Under the pieces are notes generated by a model, which was given only the letters and a program-made list of their open reading frames with translations, had not been told where the DNA came from and made no database searches. From contig NW_003314334.1 in assembly GCF_000143415.4 (NCBI RefSeq), forward strand, positions 515,457 through 579,456: a stretch of DNA of 64,000 nucleotides, read 5' to 3'. How positions within the stretch are numbered: the stretch's first letter is position 1; the number at the start of each line of letters is the position of its first letter. Origin of the DNA: Selaginella moellendorffii. Lineage: Eukaryota; Streptophyta; Lycopodiopsida; Selaginellales; Selaginellaceae. Both the position numbers and the translations under genes were made by a program. This document shows, piece by piece, positions 10,720 through 21,613 of the stretch.

Positions 10720-11759
10720 ATGGCGGGCGGATCGAAATCGCAGAGCCGCAAGAAGAAGGTGCGATCCGGCGATGCGTCGTCTTACTCACTGGCGCCACTT
10801 CCTGGCACTCCCATTCGCGAGGTATCTCAGCTGGATTTGTGATATTTCGAGAATGCCATGGCCGATCTCTCCCAAATCTCTAGAGTTCTCCTCCGACGGC
10901 TCGAAATCCCGGTGCTCCAGCGTCGACAGTGGCTGCTCCTCCAGCCAGCGATCAGGTACCGGCACGATTTTCAAGCGATCTTCCCTGACGCTCATCGAGA
11001 ATGATCTCTATAGGTTCCTCCTAGCGTCGCGGCATTTGCTGCTCCAACCGGCAACCAGGTATCGAAATCCCAGCTTCGCAAGAAGAGGGTGCGATCCGGC
11101 AATCCGTCGTCTTCCTCATTGCCTCCGCATCCTGGTACTCCGATTCACGAGGTATCTTTGTGATATTTCGAGAATGCCATGGGCGATCTCTCCCAAATCT
11201 CTAGAGTTCTCCTCCGACGGCTCGAAATCCCGGTACTCCAGCGTCGACAGTGGCCGTTGCTCCAGCCAGCGATCAGGTATCGGCACAATTTTCTAGCGAT
11301 CTTCCATGGCGCTCATCGAGAAAGATCTCTATAGGTTCCTCCTAGCATCGCGGCATCTGCTGCTCCAACCGGCAATCAGGTATTGCTAAGATTTTTCTCG
11401 AAATTTCTCCTCCTCGACCATGGATTTCTCTTCTGGTTCATCGTAGGTGCCGGCGTCGATCGATATCGTCGACCAGGTACCATCGCAACCCGGAAAGCTC
11501 TTCTCGTGACTCCATTCTCTAGGTATCTCGACTGGCCATTGCCCGTGAGGCTGCGATCTCCCGCGGAGAGATTCGCCAGTTGGAGATGGAGCTGGAGAAA
11601 CGAACGCTGGCCGCCGTGGGGAGGCTCCAGGAGTATGACATCGCTGCGAAGAGGATGGGAAGAGCCGAGCAATCGGATGCGATTCGCAAGAGACTTCGGG
11701 AGAAAGTCCAAGTGGGCGCTAGTCCGGTTACCACTGTACGGCATGATCCTCTGTTTTAA
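10720..11759 (+). CDS. Small basic coiled-coil protein (112 aa), unrecognised
   Basis: Two exons are proposed: 10720-10821 and 11523-11759, joined at phase 0 by a GT-AG intron of 701 bp. The product has a Lys/Arg-rich N-terminus (GGSKSQSRKKKVRSG), then a PLPGTPIRE segment, then a mostly helical charged region (about residues 35-90, EIRQLEMELEKRTLAAVGRL...) likely to form a coiled coil or long helix. I do not recognise the family; the basic start could direct it to the nucleus. The intron is unusually long for this window because it contains a second copy of exon 1 plus flanking DNA. Exon 2 is also present in the decayed duplicate at 7.57 kb. The gene ends 51 bp before the TPK start codon. Gene structure is inferred and needs transcript support. 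Confidence 0.55.
10730..11381 (+). repeat. Tandem duplication, unit about 330 bp
   Basis: 10730-11059 and 11060-11381 are clearly similar in direct orientation. Both contain the exon 1 tail (agaag-gtgcgatccgg...), the ggtatct donor and a downstream block ending in ggcaa-caggt. The second unit therefore carries a pseudo-exon with its own splice donor inside the intron of the 112-aa gene. Fragments ending LLLQPA-R are encoded more than once in different frames, so a smaller internal repeat may also exist. Confidence 0.8.
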
Positions 11760-11810
11760 GCTTCTTTCCGATGTACGGTATGACCTGTCTAGGTCTTCGT
11801 CTATTTTGAA

Positions 11811-12876
11811 ATGGAGCATTGCATGGGAGAGCTTCTCAGTGGATGCGGCGCCCATAGCTCCGACTGCTCCTACGTGCTTGTGATCCTCAACTATCGCCTG
11901 CCATCGCTGGCGGCATTGCTGTGGCAGAGAGGTTTGATCCAAATCTTTCGCGGATGGCGCGTCGCATTGTTTTCCCTTGTTCCTTACAGCTAGGTTGCGA
12001 ATGTGCGCCGATGGAGGAGCTAATCGGCTCTACAACGAGCTTCCGTTGCTGCTGGGACAGGAGGAATCGATCGTGAGAGAGAGGTGAGATGAATCGATTC
12101 GAGAGATGGATGAGATGAGATTCTCCCTTGTGTAGGTTCATACCGGATGCGATCATTGGGGATTTGGACTCCATTCTCCCGGAAGTGAGGCAGTTCTACG
12201 AATCAAGAGTATGTGGTTTCGCTCGTTTGATCTCTGGAAAGTTTGTTTCATATTTTTCTTCTCAGGGTACTGCTGTTCTAGACAAATCTCACGATCAAGA
12301 CACGGTAGATCTTCACAAGTGCATCTCTTTCGTCGCCGAGACCACCGCAAGTATCAATGTTAGAACTGTTCTAGCCGTTTTTCTTCGTTGTTTTCTTTGT
12401 TTAGCTTGTTCTTTACTGCCGCGTGTGTGTTCTTCGTAACAGATGAAGATTTTGGTGGTGGGAGCGTTGGGTGGAAGATTTGATCACGAGATGGGAAACA
12501 TCAACGTACTCTTTTCTTTCAGGAGCTTCCGGATCATACTTTTCAACGATGAGAGTTTGGTCTTTCTGCTTCCCAGAGACGTTCTTCACACCATCCACGT
12601 CTCGCCCGAGCACGAAGGTCCGAATTGCGGGATCATTCCTCTCGGCAGACCCTGCACAGCCACAACCACGGGACTCAAATGGAACTTGAGTAAAATACTT
12701 CCACCATTCTTCTCACTCTCTCTAACTTTGTTTTTCCTTCCTCTCCAGATCAAACTTCCATGGAATTTGGAGGCCTGGTTAGCACTTCCAACATGTTCGC
12801 GTCGGATAAAGTCACTGTTTCCTCGGACAGTGATCTTCTCTGGACCAGCAGCATCAAACCGCGGAGTAGAACTTGA
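11811..12876 (+). CDS. TPK: Thiamine pyrophosphokinase
   Basis: Six exons: 11811-11931, 11990-12083, 12136-12208, 12266-12358, 12443-12689 and 12749-12876. They give 251 aa, close to the length of plant TPKs. Diagnostic segments in order are VILNYRLPSLAALLW (start of the catalytic fold), CADGGANRLYNELP, GDLDSILPEVRQFY, DKSHDQDTVDLHKCISF, GALGGRFDHEMGNINVL and a C-terminal thiamine-binding part with FGGLVSTSN and VSSDSDLLWT. The enzyme transfers pyrophosphate from ATP to thiamine, making the cofactor thiamine diphosphate in the cytosol. All introns are 51-84 bp and GT-AG. A decayed copy lies at 7.6-8.7 kb. It is followed 137 bp later by the phosphatase gene on the same strand. Confidence 0.93.
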
Positions 12877-13013
12877 GTAAGAACTTAGAAATTTCGTTCG
12901 TATGCTAATTCTATCGTTTGCTGTCACCGAGTTTCACATTGTTTCTTCCAGTGGTTTCTCACTTTTTTTTAAAGGCAAGCATTAGGGTATCATTCTTTCG
13001 CTCCGTCAAGGCA

Positions 13014-14718
13014 ATGCAGGCCAGCCTCTGTGCTCCAAGGTTCGTGGCGCTCGATTTTGGTGTTTGTAGCTACCATGCCAGAGCTTCTTCGACGCTCCAC
13101 TTTAAATCAAGCTGGGGGCTGCTAGCAGCAATCGGCCTCAGCAAAAACACCAGATTCATCGCTGCTAGTGCTCGCCAAGGAATTCACACGGATGGCAAGG
13201 AACCTCCGACTATGATTTCGGCACCCGAGAGACGCATTGTCGCTGGTAAGCCGAAAAAATCTATGTTTTGTCCCAGATAACTTCTCTTTCTCTCTGTGCA
13301 GTTGGAGATTTGCACGGAGATTTACGTCAGACCAAAAGAGCATTGAGAGTGGCCGGAGTTTTATCCGACGATGAACAAGATAATTGGACTGGAGGCACCA
13401 CTGTTAAGTCACGCTATCTTCTCCTCTCTGAATTGTCCGGTTTGTTTGTGCAGTTGAGTTCGTTACTGATTGATATTCACGAGAATTGTCGCAGGTTCTT
13501 GTCCAAGTTGGAGATATCCTCGACCGTGGTCCTGATGAAATCGCCATACTGTCACTCCTGTGGCATCTAACCGAGCAAGCTCGTTCCAAGGGTGGGGCTG
13601 TCTTTCAGGTTTTGTTTTTGCAATACTACGATAGCTAGCTCTTTCGCTCTTTTTATTTTGTATCTTTGCATTACGGAACTTTGTAGTTTTTATATGCAGG
13701 TACATGGAAATCACGAGACAATGAACGTGAGCCATGAATTCAACGACACACCTGATTGTGGATTCGAGGACTCGCAGCATTTTGTGGACTACTGTAACGA
13801 GCGACATGACGGCCACTGGCATACGGCATTTGTGCAGTGGAGACTAGAATGGCCAGAGTGGAAGAAGAGCAGATTCGAGTCCTCAACCTGGTTACCATTT
13901 TGGAACGTTTTCAAGGTAAAGCTATGCTCAAGGTCGTCGAATCTTACTTTTGGAGAATTGCAAAGCAGGTGAGGAAGAAGATGGATGCGAGAGTTTTGCT
14001 TTTCAGTCCGGGGGGTCCGTTAGCACTGGAGCTGTCGAGGCATGGCGTGGTTCTGAAAATCAACGACTGGCTCTTTGCTCATGGTGGCCTTCTACCTCAC
14101 CACGGTATGCTCGTATAAAGTCGATCTTCAAGTAATGACTGGCATTGTTATGCAGTTGCTTACGGCCTGGAGAAAATGAACAGCGAAGTGAGTAACTGGA
14201 TGAAGGGTGGAGCTTACAATGGGAAGCAACCATTCATAGCAACCAAAGGTTTCGACTCCATTGTATGGAGCAGATTGTATTCCAGGAAAACCAAAGAGAT
14301 ACCACAACCCAAGGTGAGCATGGAATTCGTTCACCATTATCTTTCATTTTTTTCTCTGTTTGTGTTCAGGCTTGTGCAGTGCTTCAACAAACTTTGGATG
14401 CTGTCAAGGCAAAAGGGCTGGTTATTGGACACACTCCACAGGTTAACGGAGCCAACAGGTAAAGTACTTGCCTTGCCTCGCATTTTAGATCTAAAAATCA
14501 GTTTTTTCCTTCTTTTTTTACAGTGAGTGTGATGGCAAGGTGTGGCGAATTGACGTGGGAATGTCTCGGGGTGTTCTAAACGCAACACCTCAAGTAAGAA
14601 ACGAAGATATCAGTTCCTCGCAATCTTTTTTCGCTGATAAAAGCCATCGCTTCAGGTGATAGAGATTGTTGGAGACGAGGTGAAAGTTCTCTCCTGTCAA
14701 AAAGAAGATTCACACTGA
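13014..14718 (+). CDS. SLP1: Shewanella-like protein phosphatase, probably chloroplast type (SLP1)
   Basis: Nine exons: 13014-13245, 13302-13402, 13495-13608, 13700-13915, 13969-14104, 14156-14313, 14370-14458, 14524-14593 and 14656-14718; 392 aa. The first about 75 residues are Ser/Ala/Arg-rich and look like a transit peptide. The metallophosphoesterase core follows: VGDLHGD, VGDILDRG, HGNHET, then a family-specific insertion rich in Trp (WRLEWPEWKKS), SPGGPLALELSRHGVVLK, FAHGGLLPHH, IGHTP and a C-terminal WRIDVGMSRGVL. These match the bacterial-origin PPP-like SLP family of plants, Ser/Thr or Tyr phosphatases acting in the plastid (SLP1). Its stop lies 43 bp from that of the convergent DOHH gene, so the 3' ends must overlap or abut. 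Confidence 0.9.
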
Positions 14719-14761
14719 AAAGAAAAACCAAATTTGATCGAGCCAAGTTTTAGAACGAAAG

Positions 14762-15755
14762 CTACTCCGAGCCAACTTTGATTTCCTGGAAAAGGTACTC
14801 AAATGGTTTCCCCTGCTGCTCAAACTCAAGCATGCTTAGAGCAACCTCGCAGCTTTGATGAACTATAGGCTCCGGATCATCCAAGAACTTTGTGAGGAGC
14901 TCCACACAGTTTGGATCAGCTATGGAGCCCAGCGCCTCCGCGGCCTCATGTCTCACCATGGGATGCTCGCCGGGATCACCCAAAGTTCTCTCCAAAATCT
15001 CCACTGTGGCCATGTCTTGGAGCTGGCCAAGAACATACGCTACCTCGTGCTTGAGCAAGGCGCTCTTGGATGTTTCTAGCGCCGCGGCGATGGCGTCGGT
15101 GGATTCTTTATCTCCGCGGTTGCGTAGAGCAAACAACGCAGCGTACCTCTCGTGCATTGGAAGAGAATCGTCGAGAAGAAGCTGGCGGAGCTGGGAAGTG
15201 CTTGAATCTCCTGGAACAAAGGTTTTCATGGTGAATTCCAGGAGAAAGGAGGAAGAAAGAATGCTTGCCTGATGCTGGTAGCATTGGATCCACGGACAAG
15301 AACTTTGGTACTCGATCTTCGTTCGTGGGATTGGAATTGGAAGAACTTATCTTGATTCTGTGGAGAGCAAGCTCGCAAGTCTCCCGGACCTCCCGCGCTG
15401 GATCGCTCCGCCACACGCTCCTCAAGAGATCCACGCAGCTGGGATCGCCGATCGCTCCCATCGCCTCTGCGGCCTCGTGGCGGACGATCGGGTGCGCGCC
15501 GTCGACATCGCACAGGATTTCGCGTAGTGCGGCGATGGAGACTGGATCTTGCATCTGACCTAGAGCGAATGCGGCCTCGTGAGCCAGGAGATTGGAGGGA
15601 TCGCGCATTGCGGCGATGAGCGCTGATCGAGACGCATCGCCGTGGTGATTCCTGATGGCGAACAGCGCCCGGAAGCGCTCGGAGATCGGCTGCTTGGGAT
15701 CCAGGAGACGATCGAGGAGGAATCCCACGTCTTTGACGGCGGCCACTCCCACCAT
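14762..15755 (-). CDS. DOHH: Deoxyhypusine hydroxylase
   Basis: Two exons, 15755-15269 and 15210-14762, encode 311 aa (human enzyme about 300). The protein is a series of HEAT-like repeats with the four His-Glu motifs that bind the di-iron centre: [28 protein letters not shown] and RHEAAEALG. It hydroxylates deoxyhypusine on eIF5A, the last step of hypusine formation in the cytosol. The 58-bp intron starts with GC rather than GT (AG|GCAAGC) and ends in AG; only this junction keeps the repeat frame (PAS|GDSSTSQ). The start is the ATG at 15755. It diverges from GTG with 101 bp between the start codons and converges on SLP1. Confidence 0.94.
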
Positions 15756-15856
15756 CGCCAAAATCTAAGAACCCTAAAGGAATATCCGCATTGCTAAGAA
15801 ATATTTTGGCAAATATTTTTTAAGGACCCTAAACGAAATATTTCTAGGTTTTCGCG
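15756..15856. promoter_or_regulatory. 101-bp bidirectional promoter (DOHH / GTG)
   Basis: Only 101 bp separate the divergent start codons. It holds telo-box-like half motifs (aaccctaaagg near 15769 and accctaaacg near 15825) and an AT-rich core with repeated aaatattt. This pattern matches the RPT3 promoter upstream. Core promoter elements cannot be assigned to one side from sequence alone. Confidence 0.55.
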
Positions 15857-17251
15857 ATGAACGCGGGGGAGGGCCTGGCGATGGCGGCATCGCTGGCCCT
15901 GCTGGGATGGTCCGGGATCTGGTTCCTCAATCGCAAGCTCTACCGGGAATACGAGGAGCGGCGCGCGCTCGTCCAGATCCTGTTTGGTGCCGTGTTCGCG
16001 CTCTCTTGCAATCTCTTGCAGCTCGTCCTCTTCGAGATCGTCCCGCTGCTCTCGCCCCAGGCGCGATGGCTCAACTGGAAGCTGGATCTCTACTGCATTG
16101 TCGCGCTCCTGGTATTCGTGCTGCCCTACTACCACTGCTATCTCGTCTTTCGCAACAAGGGATCCAGGCGGGAGAGGGCTGCCATAGCCGCATTGTGCTT
16201 CTTGCTTGGATTCCTCTACGCGTTCTGGCGGATGGGCGTCCACTTCCCAATGCCATCGCCGGACAAGGGATTCTTCACGGTTGCACAGATGGTGAGCCGG
16301 GTGGGAGTGATCGGGGTCTCGGTCATGGCTGTTCTAGCCGGATTTGGAGCTGTGGATCTCCCCTACAGCTATCTCTCGCTCTTCATCCGCGACATCCAGG
16401 ACAGCGATATCGCGTCTCTGGAGCGACAGCTCATGCAAGCGCTGGAGATGGGGATCGCGAAGAAGAAGAAGAGGATTCTCCTGGCTCAATCGGAGATGAG
16501 GAGATCGCTGCTCAAGGGTGAGGCCAAATCGACGAGCTTTTTCAGCCGGGTTGTGAGGACGGTGGTGAGATCCGTGAGCGAGGACGAGCAGATCCACAAC
16601 TTGGAGGTGGAGATCAATGGATTGGAGGAGCTCTCTAGGCAGCTCTTTCTCGACATTTTCGAGCTGAGGAAGGCCAAGCAAGCCGCGATCTACTCGAGAA
16701 CTTGGAGGGGCCACGTCAAGAACATTTGGGGATACGCTCTTTCGCTCTACTGCGTCTACAAGATGCTACGCTCGCTCCAAAGCATCGTCCTCCGCGACAC
16801 GGGCAGCGTGGATCCGGCCACAAACGCCATCGCCATCTTTCTCCGGATCTTCCACATCAACTTCAACGTAGCTCTCTGGTCGCAGTACGTCTCCCTCGCG
16901 TTCGTGGGGATGATGATCGCCATGTCGCTGCGTGGATTCCTCCAGAGCTTGATGAAGTTCTTCTCGATCGCCAGCAGCGGCGGCGCCAGGAACTCCTCCA
17001 GCAACGTCCTCGTCTTGTTCCTGTCCGAGATCATGGGGATGTACTTCGTCTCGTCGATTCTTCTCATCCGGAAGAGCCTGGCCAGCGAGTACAGATCGAT
17101 CATCACCGACGCGCTTGGTGGCGACATCCAGTTCAACTTCTACCATCGCTGGTTTGATGCCATCTTCGTCGTCAGCGCGCTCCTCTCGATCCTCCTCTTC
17201 GCCGTGCAATACACTTCCAAGCAGGCCGACGACAAGCACCCAGTCGATTGA
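15857..17251 (+). CDS. GTG: GTG/GPHR (GPR89) family membrane protein
   Basis: A single-exon frame of 464 aa, matching the about 468-aa plant GTG1/GTG2 proteins. About nine hydrophobic membrane spans are visible: residues about 7-25, 40-62, 78-95, 112-130 and 148-168, then a long charged middle loop (about 180-285, with [19 protein letters not shown] and a DLFELRK-like helix), then four more spans to the C-terminus. Family-specific stretches include [38 protein letters not shown] and [19 protein letters not shown]. Members are called Golgi pH regulator in animals and GPCR-type G protein or putative ABA receptor in Arabidopsis; the biochemical role is debated. Lack of introns is unusual beside its neighbours and might reflect retroposition. 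Confidence 0.92.
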   Translation: MNAGEGLAMAASLALLGWSGIWFLNRKLYREYEERRALVQILFGAVFALSCNLLQLVLFEIVPLLSPQARWLNWKLDLYCIVALLVFVLPYYHCYLVFRNKGSRRERAAIAALCFLLGFLYAFWRMGVHFPMPSPDKGFFTVAQMVSRVGVIGVSVMAVLAGFGAVDLPYSYLSLFIRDIQDSDIASLERQLMQALEMGIAKKKKRILLAQSEMRRSLLKGEAKSTSFFSRVVRTVVRSVSEDEQIHNLEVEINGLEELSRQLFLDIFELRKAKQAAIYSRTWRGHVKNIWGYALSLYCVYKMLRSLQSIVLRDTGSVDPATNAIAIFLRIFHINFNVALWSQYVSLAFVGMMIAMSLRGFLQSLMKFFSIASSGGARNSSSNVLVLFLSEIMGMYFVSSILLIRKSLASEYRSIITDALGGDIQFNFYHRWFDAIFVVSALLSILLFAVQYTSKQADDKHPVD

Positions 17252-17614
17252 GCGCCCTCCGAGAAAAAAAAATCGGTTTTTACGCTGCTCGAGCGTGTTT
17301 CACCGGATCGATCGAGTAACTCAGGTTGTTCCTCGTGTTTTTTCCTTTCTCGGCCACTGATCTAGCTCTGTTTTTCTTCATCTGTATAGGAGTTTTGCAA
17401 AATTTGATGGTCTGGCCACGAAGGTTTCTTCGTGTTTGTTCAAGGTTTGCATTTTAAGTAGTTTCTTTTCTCTAATGTGTTTTTTTTTCTCAGGCTTACA
17501 TAGTGAAATTTCATGATTCATTCGTTTCCTCACAAAATGAACGTAAGTTCTTTTTCATGATTCATTCCTAAATATCGATTTTTGTGTGTTTTCTTAAAAT
17601 CTTCGTCTTTTTAG

Positions 17615-18466
17615 TCATGGCTGTGCCAACGTAGGAACGAACGCAATGGCTATGTCGCTTACTCCCTCCATCAAAACACTTGCCTGGCCAAACGCACCCC
17701 AGTACGATTGAATAAGTTGGTCGCTCCTCAAGGTGATACTCAATACTTTCATTGAACATCTTTTCACGCACAATACAAACCTGTGTTGAAGCTCTTCCGA
17801 TACAAACTTGGGTGTAAGCCTCCATCCCGTAAAGGATAGCTCCCTCTCCTTTGTACGAGAAGGACGAGCTTTCCAATCCTTCGACTTGGAATGATAATCC
17901 ATGACGAACTCCTCAAATACTACAGCGACATGGTAATGCCCCGATCTCTTGACCATCATCAGGTATCTGCACGGCTCCTCCTTGACATCGATCCGGGGAA
18001 GAACTCTCCACGCATTCGTGAGTGGATTTCCAACAGCTAAAGTCATGGCCTCGCCGCCAGCCTCGTCCAGATCCTCGAGCCTCCCACAGACGAGCCCCAG
18101 CGAGCACGCCACGAAAACAAACCTGTGTCCCGCTGGACCGACGGAGAAGGAGCCATGATCAAGCTCCCTGCCATGGTCTTTGAGGATAGTGTCCAGTGAA
18201 GTATACCAGAGCAAGCGCTGGCCAACTTGTAGCACAACCCATGGCTCTGGCTCTGGATCTGGATCTTTGGCAGTTTTGCGAGCCACAAGCTCCTGCGAGT
18301 GTGCAAGGCGATGCCATCGCTTGCAGACGCGCCCGGCTTTAAGGATTATAGCTGCTGACAGTATGTCGAGCACCAGATCATTGGCCAGAGCATCAAACTC
18401 TCCCATGCTCTTGAAACAGCAGACTCGTTGCCTCTTGCTGCTCGCTCTTCCTCTTGTTCCAAGCAT
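17615..18466 (-). CDS. F-box-like protein, possibly degenerate
   Basis: A 283-aa single-exon frame using the ATG at 18466. Near the N-terminus a degenerate F-box is visible (ALANDLVLDILS...AGRVCKRWHRLA). The rest resembles the C-terminal half of plant F-box proteins with a kelch-like or associated domain (GLVCGRLEDLD, VGNPLTNAWRVLPRID, YHVAVVFEEFVMDY). The F-box seems to have lost a few residues, and the protein is shorter than typical 350-400 aa members, ending soon after a Cys-rich turn. A further minus frame (17568-17876) overlaps the 3' end. The protein may have been truncated by a frameshift. If functional it would act as an SCF ubiquitin ligase adaptor. Its substrate is unknown. Confidence 0.6.
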   Translation of the reverse strand: MLGTRGRASSKRQRVCCFKSMGEFDALANDLVLDILSAAIILKAGRVCKRWHRLAHSQELVARKTAKDPDPEPEPWVVLQVGQRLLWYTSLDTILKDHGRELDHGSFSVGPAGHRFVFVACSLGLVCGRLEDLDEAGGEAMTLAVGNPLTNAWRVLPRIDVKEEPCRYLMMVKRSGHYHVAVVFEEFVMDYHSKSKDWKARPSRTKERELSFTGWRLTPKFVSEELQHRFVLCVKRCSMKVLSITLRSDQLIQSYWGAFGQASVLMEGVSDIAIAFVPTLAQP

Positions 18467-19141
18467 CTCTTCATTCACTCCACCTTTCGACTATACCTTA
18501 TGTTTTATAGTTCACATTGGAAAAAAAGTTTCTCTATCCCTCCTCTGTTTGGATCAACGACTGTTTCCAAACACTAACACACAGCCTTGGGCGACTTAGT
18601 GCAACCAGCTTGTTCACTGGTGAGCCTTGTCTTTACGTTTTGATTGCTGCCAGTGTCGAGAAGTCGATCAGATTGGCTGGCGAAGAGTTTTTCTTCATTA
18701 CATTAAAACTGGGAAATAGGTCAAAATATTGCTGGACAGTGTTTGAGCTTTGATGACAACATTCTGACTGGGAGTTGTGTGTGTGTTCCTAATCGAAATA
18801 TTCTATGTGTGAGGCATCAGAAAAAACACACGTTTGATGATTTGGGAATATGCCCAACTTGGGCATATGCTGCAAGTACAGTGTTTCAGGAGACCGCGTT
18901 CTTCTGCGGTGCCATGTTCAAAAGCACAAAAGGCGTCTCCAGGCATTCACATCATCACGTTTTTCGCAAAGATTGATTCAAACAAAAGCTCCTCGTAGAT
19001 CATGGCGTTCCAGCTCAAATTCTCTCATAGTATAGCTTGTAGGAGCTTCGCCCGAGGTTTTGTGGAGGTGGATCCGGGAGCGACGCGATGGCGCTAGAGG
19101 TCTGACGCAGGTCTAAGGGGGTTTACAGGGTTTTAGCAGCG
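18467..19141. other. Spacer
   Basis: No gene supported. A short plus frame from 19002 (MAFQLKFSHSIACRSFARGF) could pass for an organelle targeting leader but stops after about 30 residues, and no downstream exon fits. Confidence 0.35.
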
Positions 19142-20866
19142 ATGGAGTGGACGGCGAGGCAGTATCTGGAGGTCCAGGGAGCCGAGGGCGATGGGGCTCG
19201 GCCACAGTGTGGAGCATTTCATCACTCTCAGGCGCTCTTCGCGGCTGCGGTCGGGCAACACATCACTGGTGAGATTTCCGAGCTAAATTCTCCGAATTGA
19301 CGCGAGGATTTCGCGTGATCCGGAAATTTTACTAAGAATGTGAGAGGGTTGGCTGATGATGGTGAATTTTCTTGCAGAGTTTGATGCTCTCACGGGCTGT
19401 AAGCTCTCAATATTGGAGCTTTGGCATATAGTACTGCTGGCGGGCATGTAATTGTCACAGTTCTAGGGGTATGATACAGCTCTCGGCATAGACCTTTTTC
19501 CTCCCAGGATCATTAAGTCGTGGGATCGATACCGAGCACACGACCAAGAAAACAGACAGGATCTCAGAAGAGATGGAGATACACATTGCTCTGACACCAC
19601 TTCGACCGTGGCTGTTGTTTGGAACGTATCGGCGTTCAAGTGTAAATGGTGAGTCTTTTTCTTGTATCAAGATAAACTATTTGATGCGTCACGTTTGGTT
19701 GTAGTTGTGGGGACAATAGAAGGTGCCAAACCAGCGACCATTATTAAGACGGATCTGGAAAAGCCAGTCACTGGCCTTGCTTGCCATCCAAGAAGTCCTC
19801 TTCTGGTACCTACATCTTTGCTTTAGATTAGTTCGCATTTTTGCTAATTCGGATCTGTTTGGACAGTTCGTTGCGTCTGCCGAAAGGCTTATTCGGGCAT
19901 ATCACATACAGTCTCTCTCCGTGCAGTATATTTTGCAGAGTATGTTCCTTCTATGTCTTTCATTAGACAGTTTGTAACCGAACCATTTTTGCAGTTGATA
20001 TGTCAATGAAACTAGTTGGAGCAGGAGCGATTGCGTTTCATCCGACATTAGAATGGGGTTTTTGTTGGCAACAGAAGCGGCACACTAATAGCATGGGACG
20101 TCTAAGTCCCAACACAACCAGTATGATTGGGATGTAAGTACAAGTCTCCCGGTTTGCTTCAGGATGCTAAATGTTCATTGAACTTGGCAGCACTCAAGCG
20201 GGTTCAAATCCAATTTCAGCTCTTGCCTGGCATTCTATGTTGCGGTTACTTGTGACTCTTTCAAAGGATGACATGGTGCAGGTGTGGAGGACGAGGGTCA
20301 TTCTAAGTTCGAATAAGCATCCCATGCGTGCGAACATCTTTCAGTCTGCAGGTAACATTATACTGGTTATTCACTATAGGGATAGTTTTATTAAGTCGTC
20401 CTTGTTTTCTTTTTCTTCTAGGCATTCAAAGTTTGTATGTTGCTATGGTTCTGGCTCAATGTAGCGGTGACACTATATATCCTTTCTCGAAGTTCACTGA
20501 TTTTCTCTTACATCTGATGCTGAATATGGCAACAGTATATAATGGATTCCTTACGTCAAGCTAAACCTTGTCCTTATAGAGCAACAGTAGGAAAGAGAAG
20601 CGAGAAGAAGGGCATCAGCTGTGTCGAGAGAAGCTATTCTCTGTGCTACAAACTGTGAGGGGCTCTCAAGGTTGGTTTTAGCATTTGTAAGCATGACCTT
20701 GAGCTAAGATTTAAGATCTGTTTTTGAAGGAAAAACGTGCACTTTTGGGCTCGGCTGGCATTCTTCCCGATTATCAGCTGCAGATGCAATTGATCAGATA
20801 CAGTAATCACGTCCTCAACAGCATGACAATGTCCGACTTTGTGCTGCAGATCGCATTGTCGGACAG

Positions 20867-21048
20867 TTACTTGAATTGTAAAAATGTGGCTACCCCGAGT
20901 AGCCTTGGAACAGAACCAAATGATAATTGAATATGCCTTCTTAAGAAGTGAAGAACACAAGGTCTTGTCGCAACGGCTGAACAAAACCAGAAATTAGTTT
21001 GTCGTCAAATACCTTAAGGTTTAGTACCTGGCAGACAGGGAGATCACG
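20867..21048 (+). repeat. Left arm of a 182-bp near-perfect inverted repeat
   Basis: 20867-21048 is the reverse complement of 21614-21795 with a single visible difference (c/t near 20972) over 182 bp. The left arm ends exactly where the run of N begins. In the right arm the plus strand carries sense TWD40-1-like coding sequence (DLPVCQ, a 52-bp GT-AG intron, then PLQQDLVFF), so the left arm is the inverted copy. Confidence 0.9.
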
Positions 21049-21463
21049 NNNNNNNNNNNNNNNNNNNNNNNNNNNNNNNNNNNNNNNNNNNNNNNNNNNN
21101 NNNNNNNNNNNNNNNNNNNNNNNNNNNNNNNNNNNNNNNNNNNNNNNNNNNNNNNNNNNNNNNNNNNNNNNNNNNNNNNNNNNNNNNNNNNNNNNNNNNN
21201 NNNNNNNNNNNNNNNNNNNNNNNNNNNNNNNNNNNNNNNNNNNNNNNNNNNNNNNNNNNNNNNNNNNNNNNNNNNNNNNNNNNNNNNNNNNNNNNNNNNN
21301 NNNNNNNNNNNNNNNNNNNNNNNNNNNNNNNNNNNNNNNNNNNNNNNNNNNNNNNNNNNNNNNNNNNNNNNNNNNNNNNNNNNNNNNNNNNNNNNNNNNN
21401 NNNNNNNNNNNNNNNNNNNNNNNNNNNNNNNNNNNNNNNNNNNNNNNNNNNNNNNNNNNNNNN
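21049..21463. other. Assembly gap (415 N)
   Basis: An undetermined run. It sits between the arms of the inverted repeat, touching the left arm. The 150 bp on the right between gap and arm (21464-21613) have no partner in the known sequence, so the true left arm probably extends into the gap. Confidence 0.99.
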
Positions 21464-21613
21464 AAAAGAGGAGTAACCGGGGCTTGTTCGCATACTGACC
21501 TGGCCGTAAGCTGTAACTATTATGGCAGTAGCACACATGCCATAATATTGACACTTACGTTATTTTGTTTGAAACATGGGATCCAAGAGAATTCTACGTC
21601 ATTTAGACTCTTG

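Noticed and set aside
10772-11296. A 174-aa plus-strand frame with internal repeats (SLEFSSDGSKSR twice).
   Set aside because: It crosses the two units of the tandem duplication in a frame different from the better supported exon 1; its repeats are a by-product of that DNA duplication.
13837-14118. An overlapping 93-aa frame in the phosphatase gene that seemed to continue the coding region.
   Set aside because: Its upstream part lies in another frame and in an intron; the GT-AG junction 13915/13969 gives the correct protein.
15907-17157. Several frames over 120 aa on both strands, such as 15907-16521.
   Set aside because: Shadows of the GTG gene caused by its high GC content.
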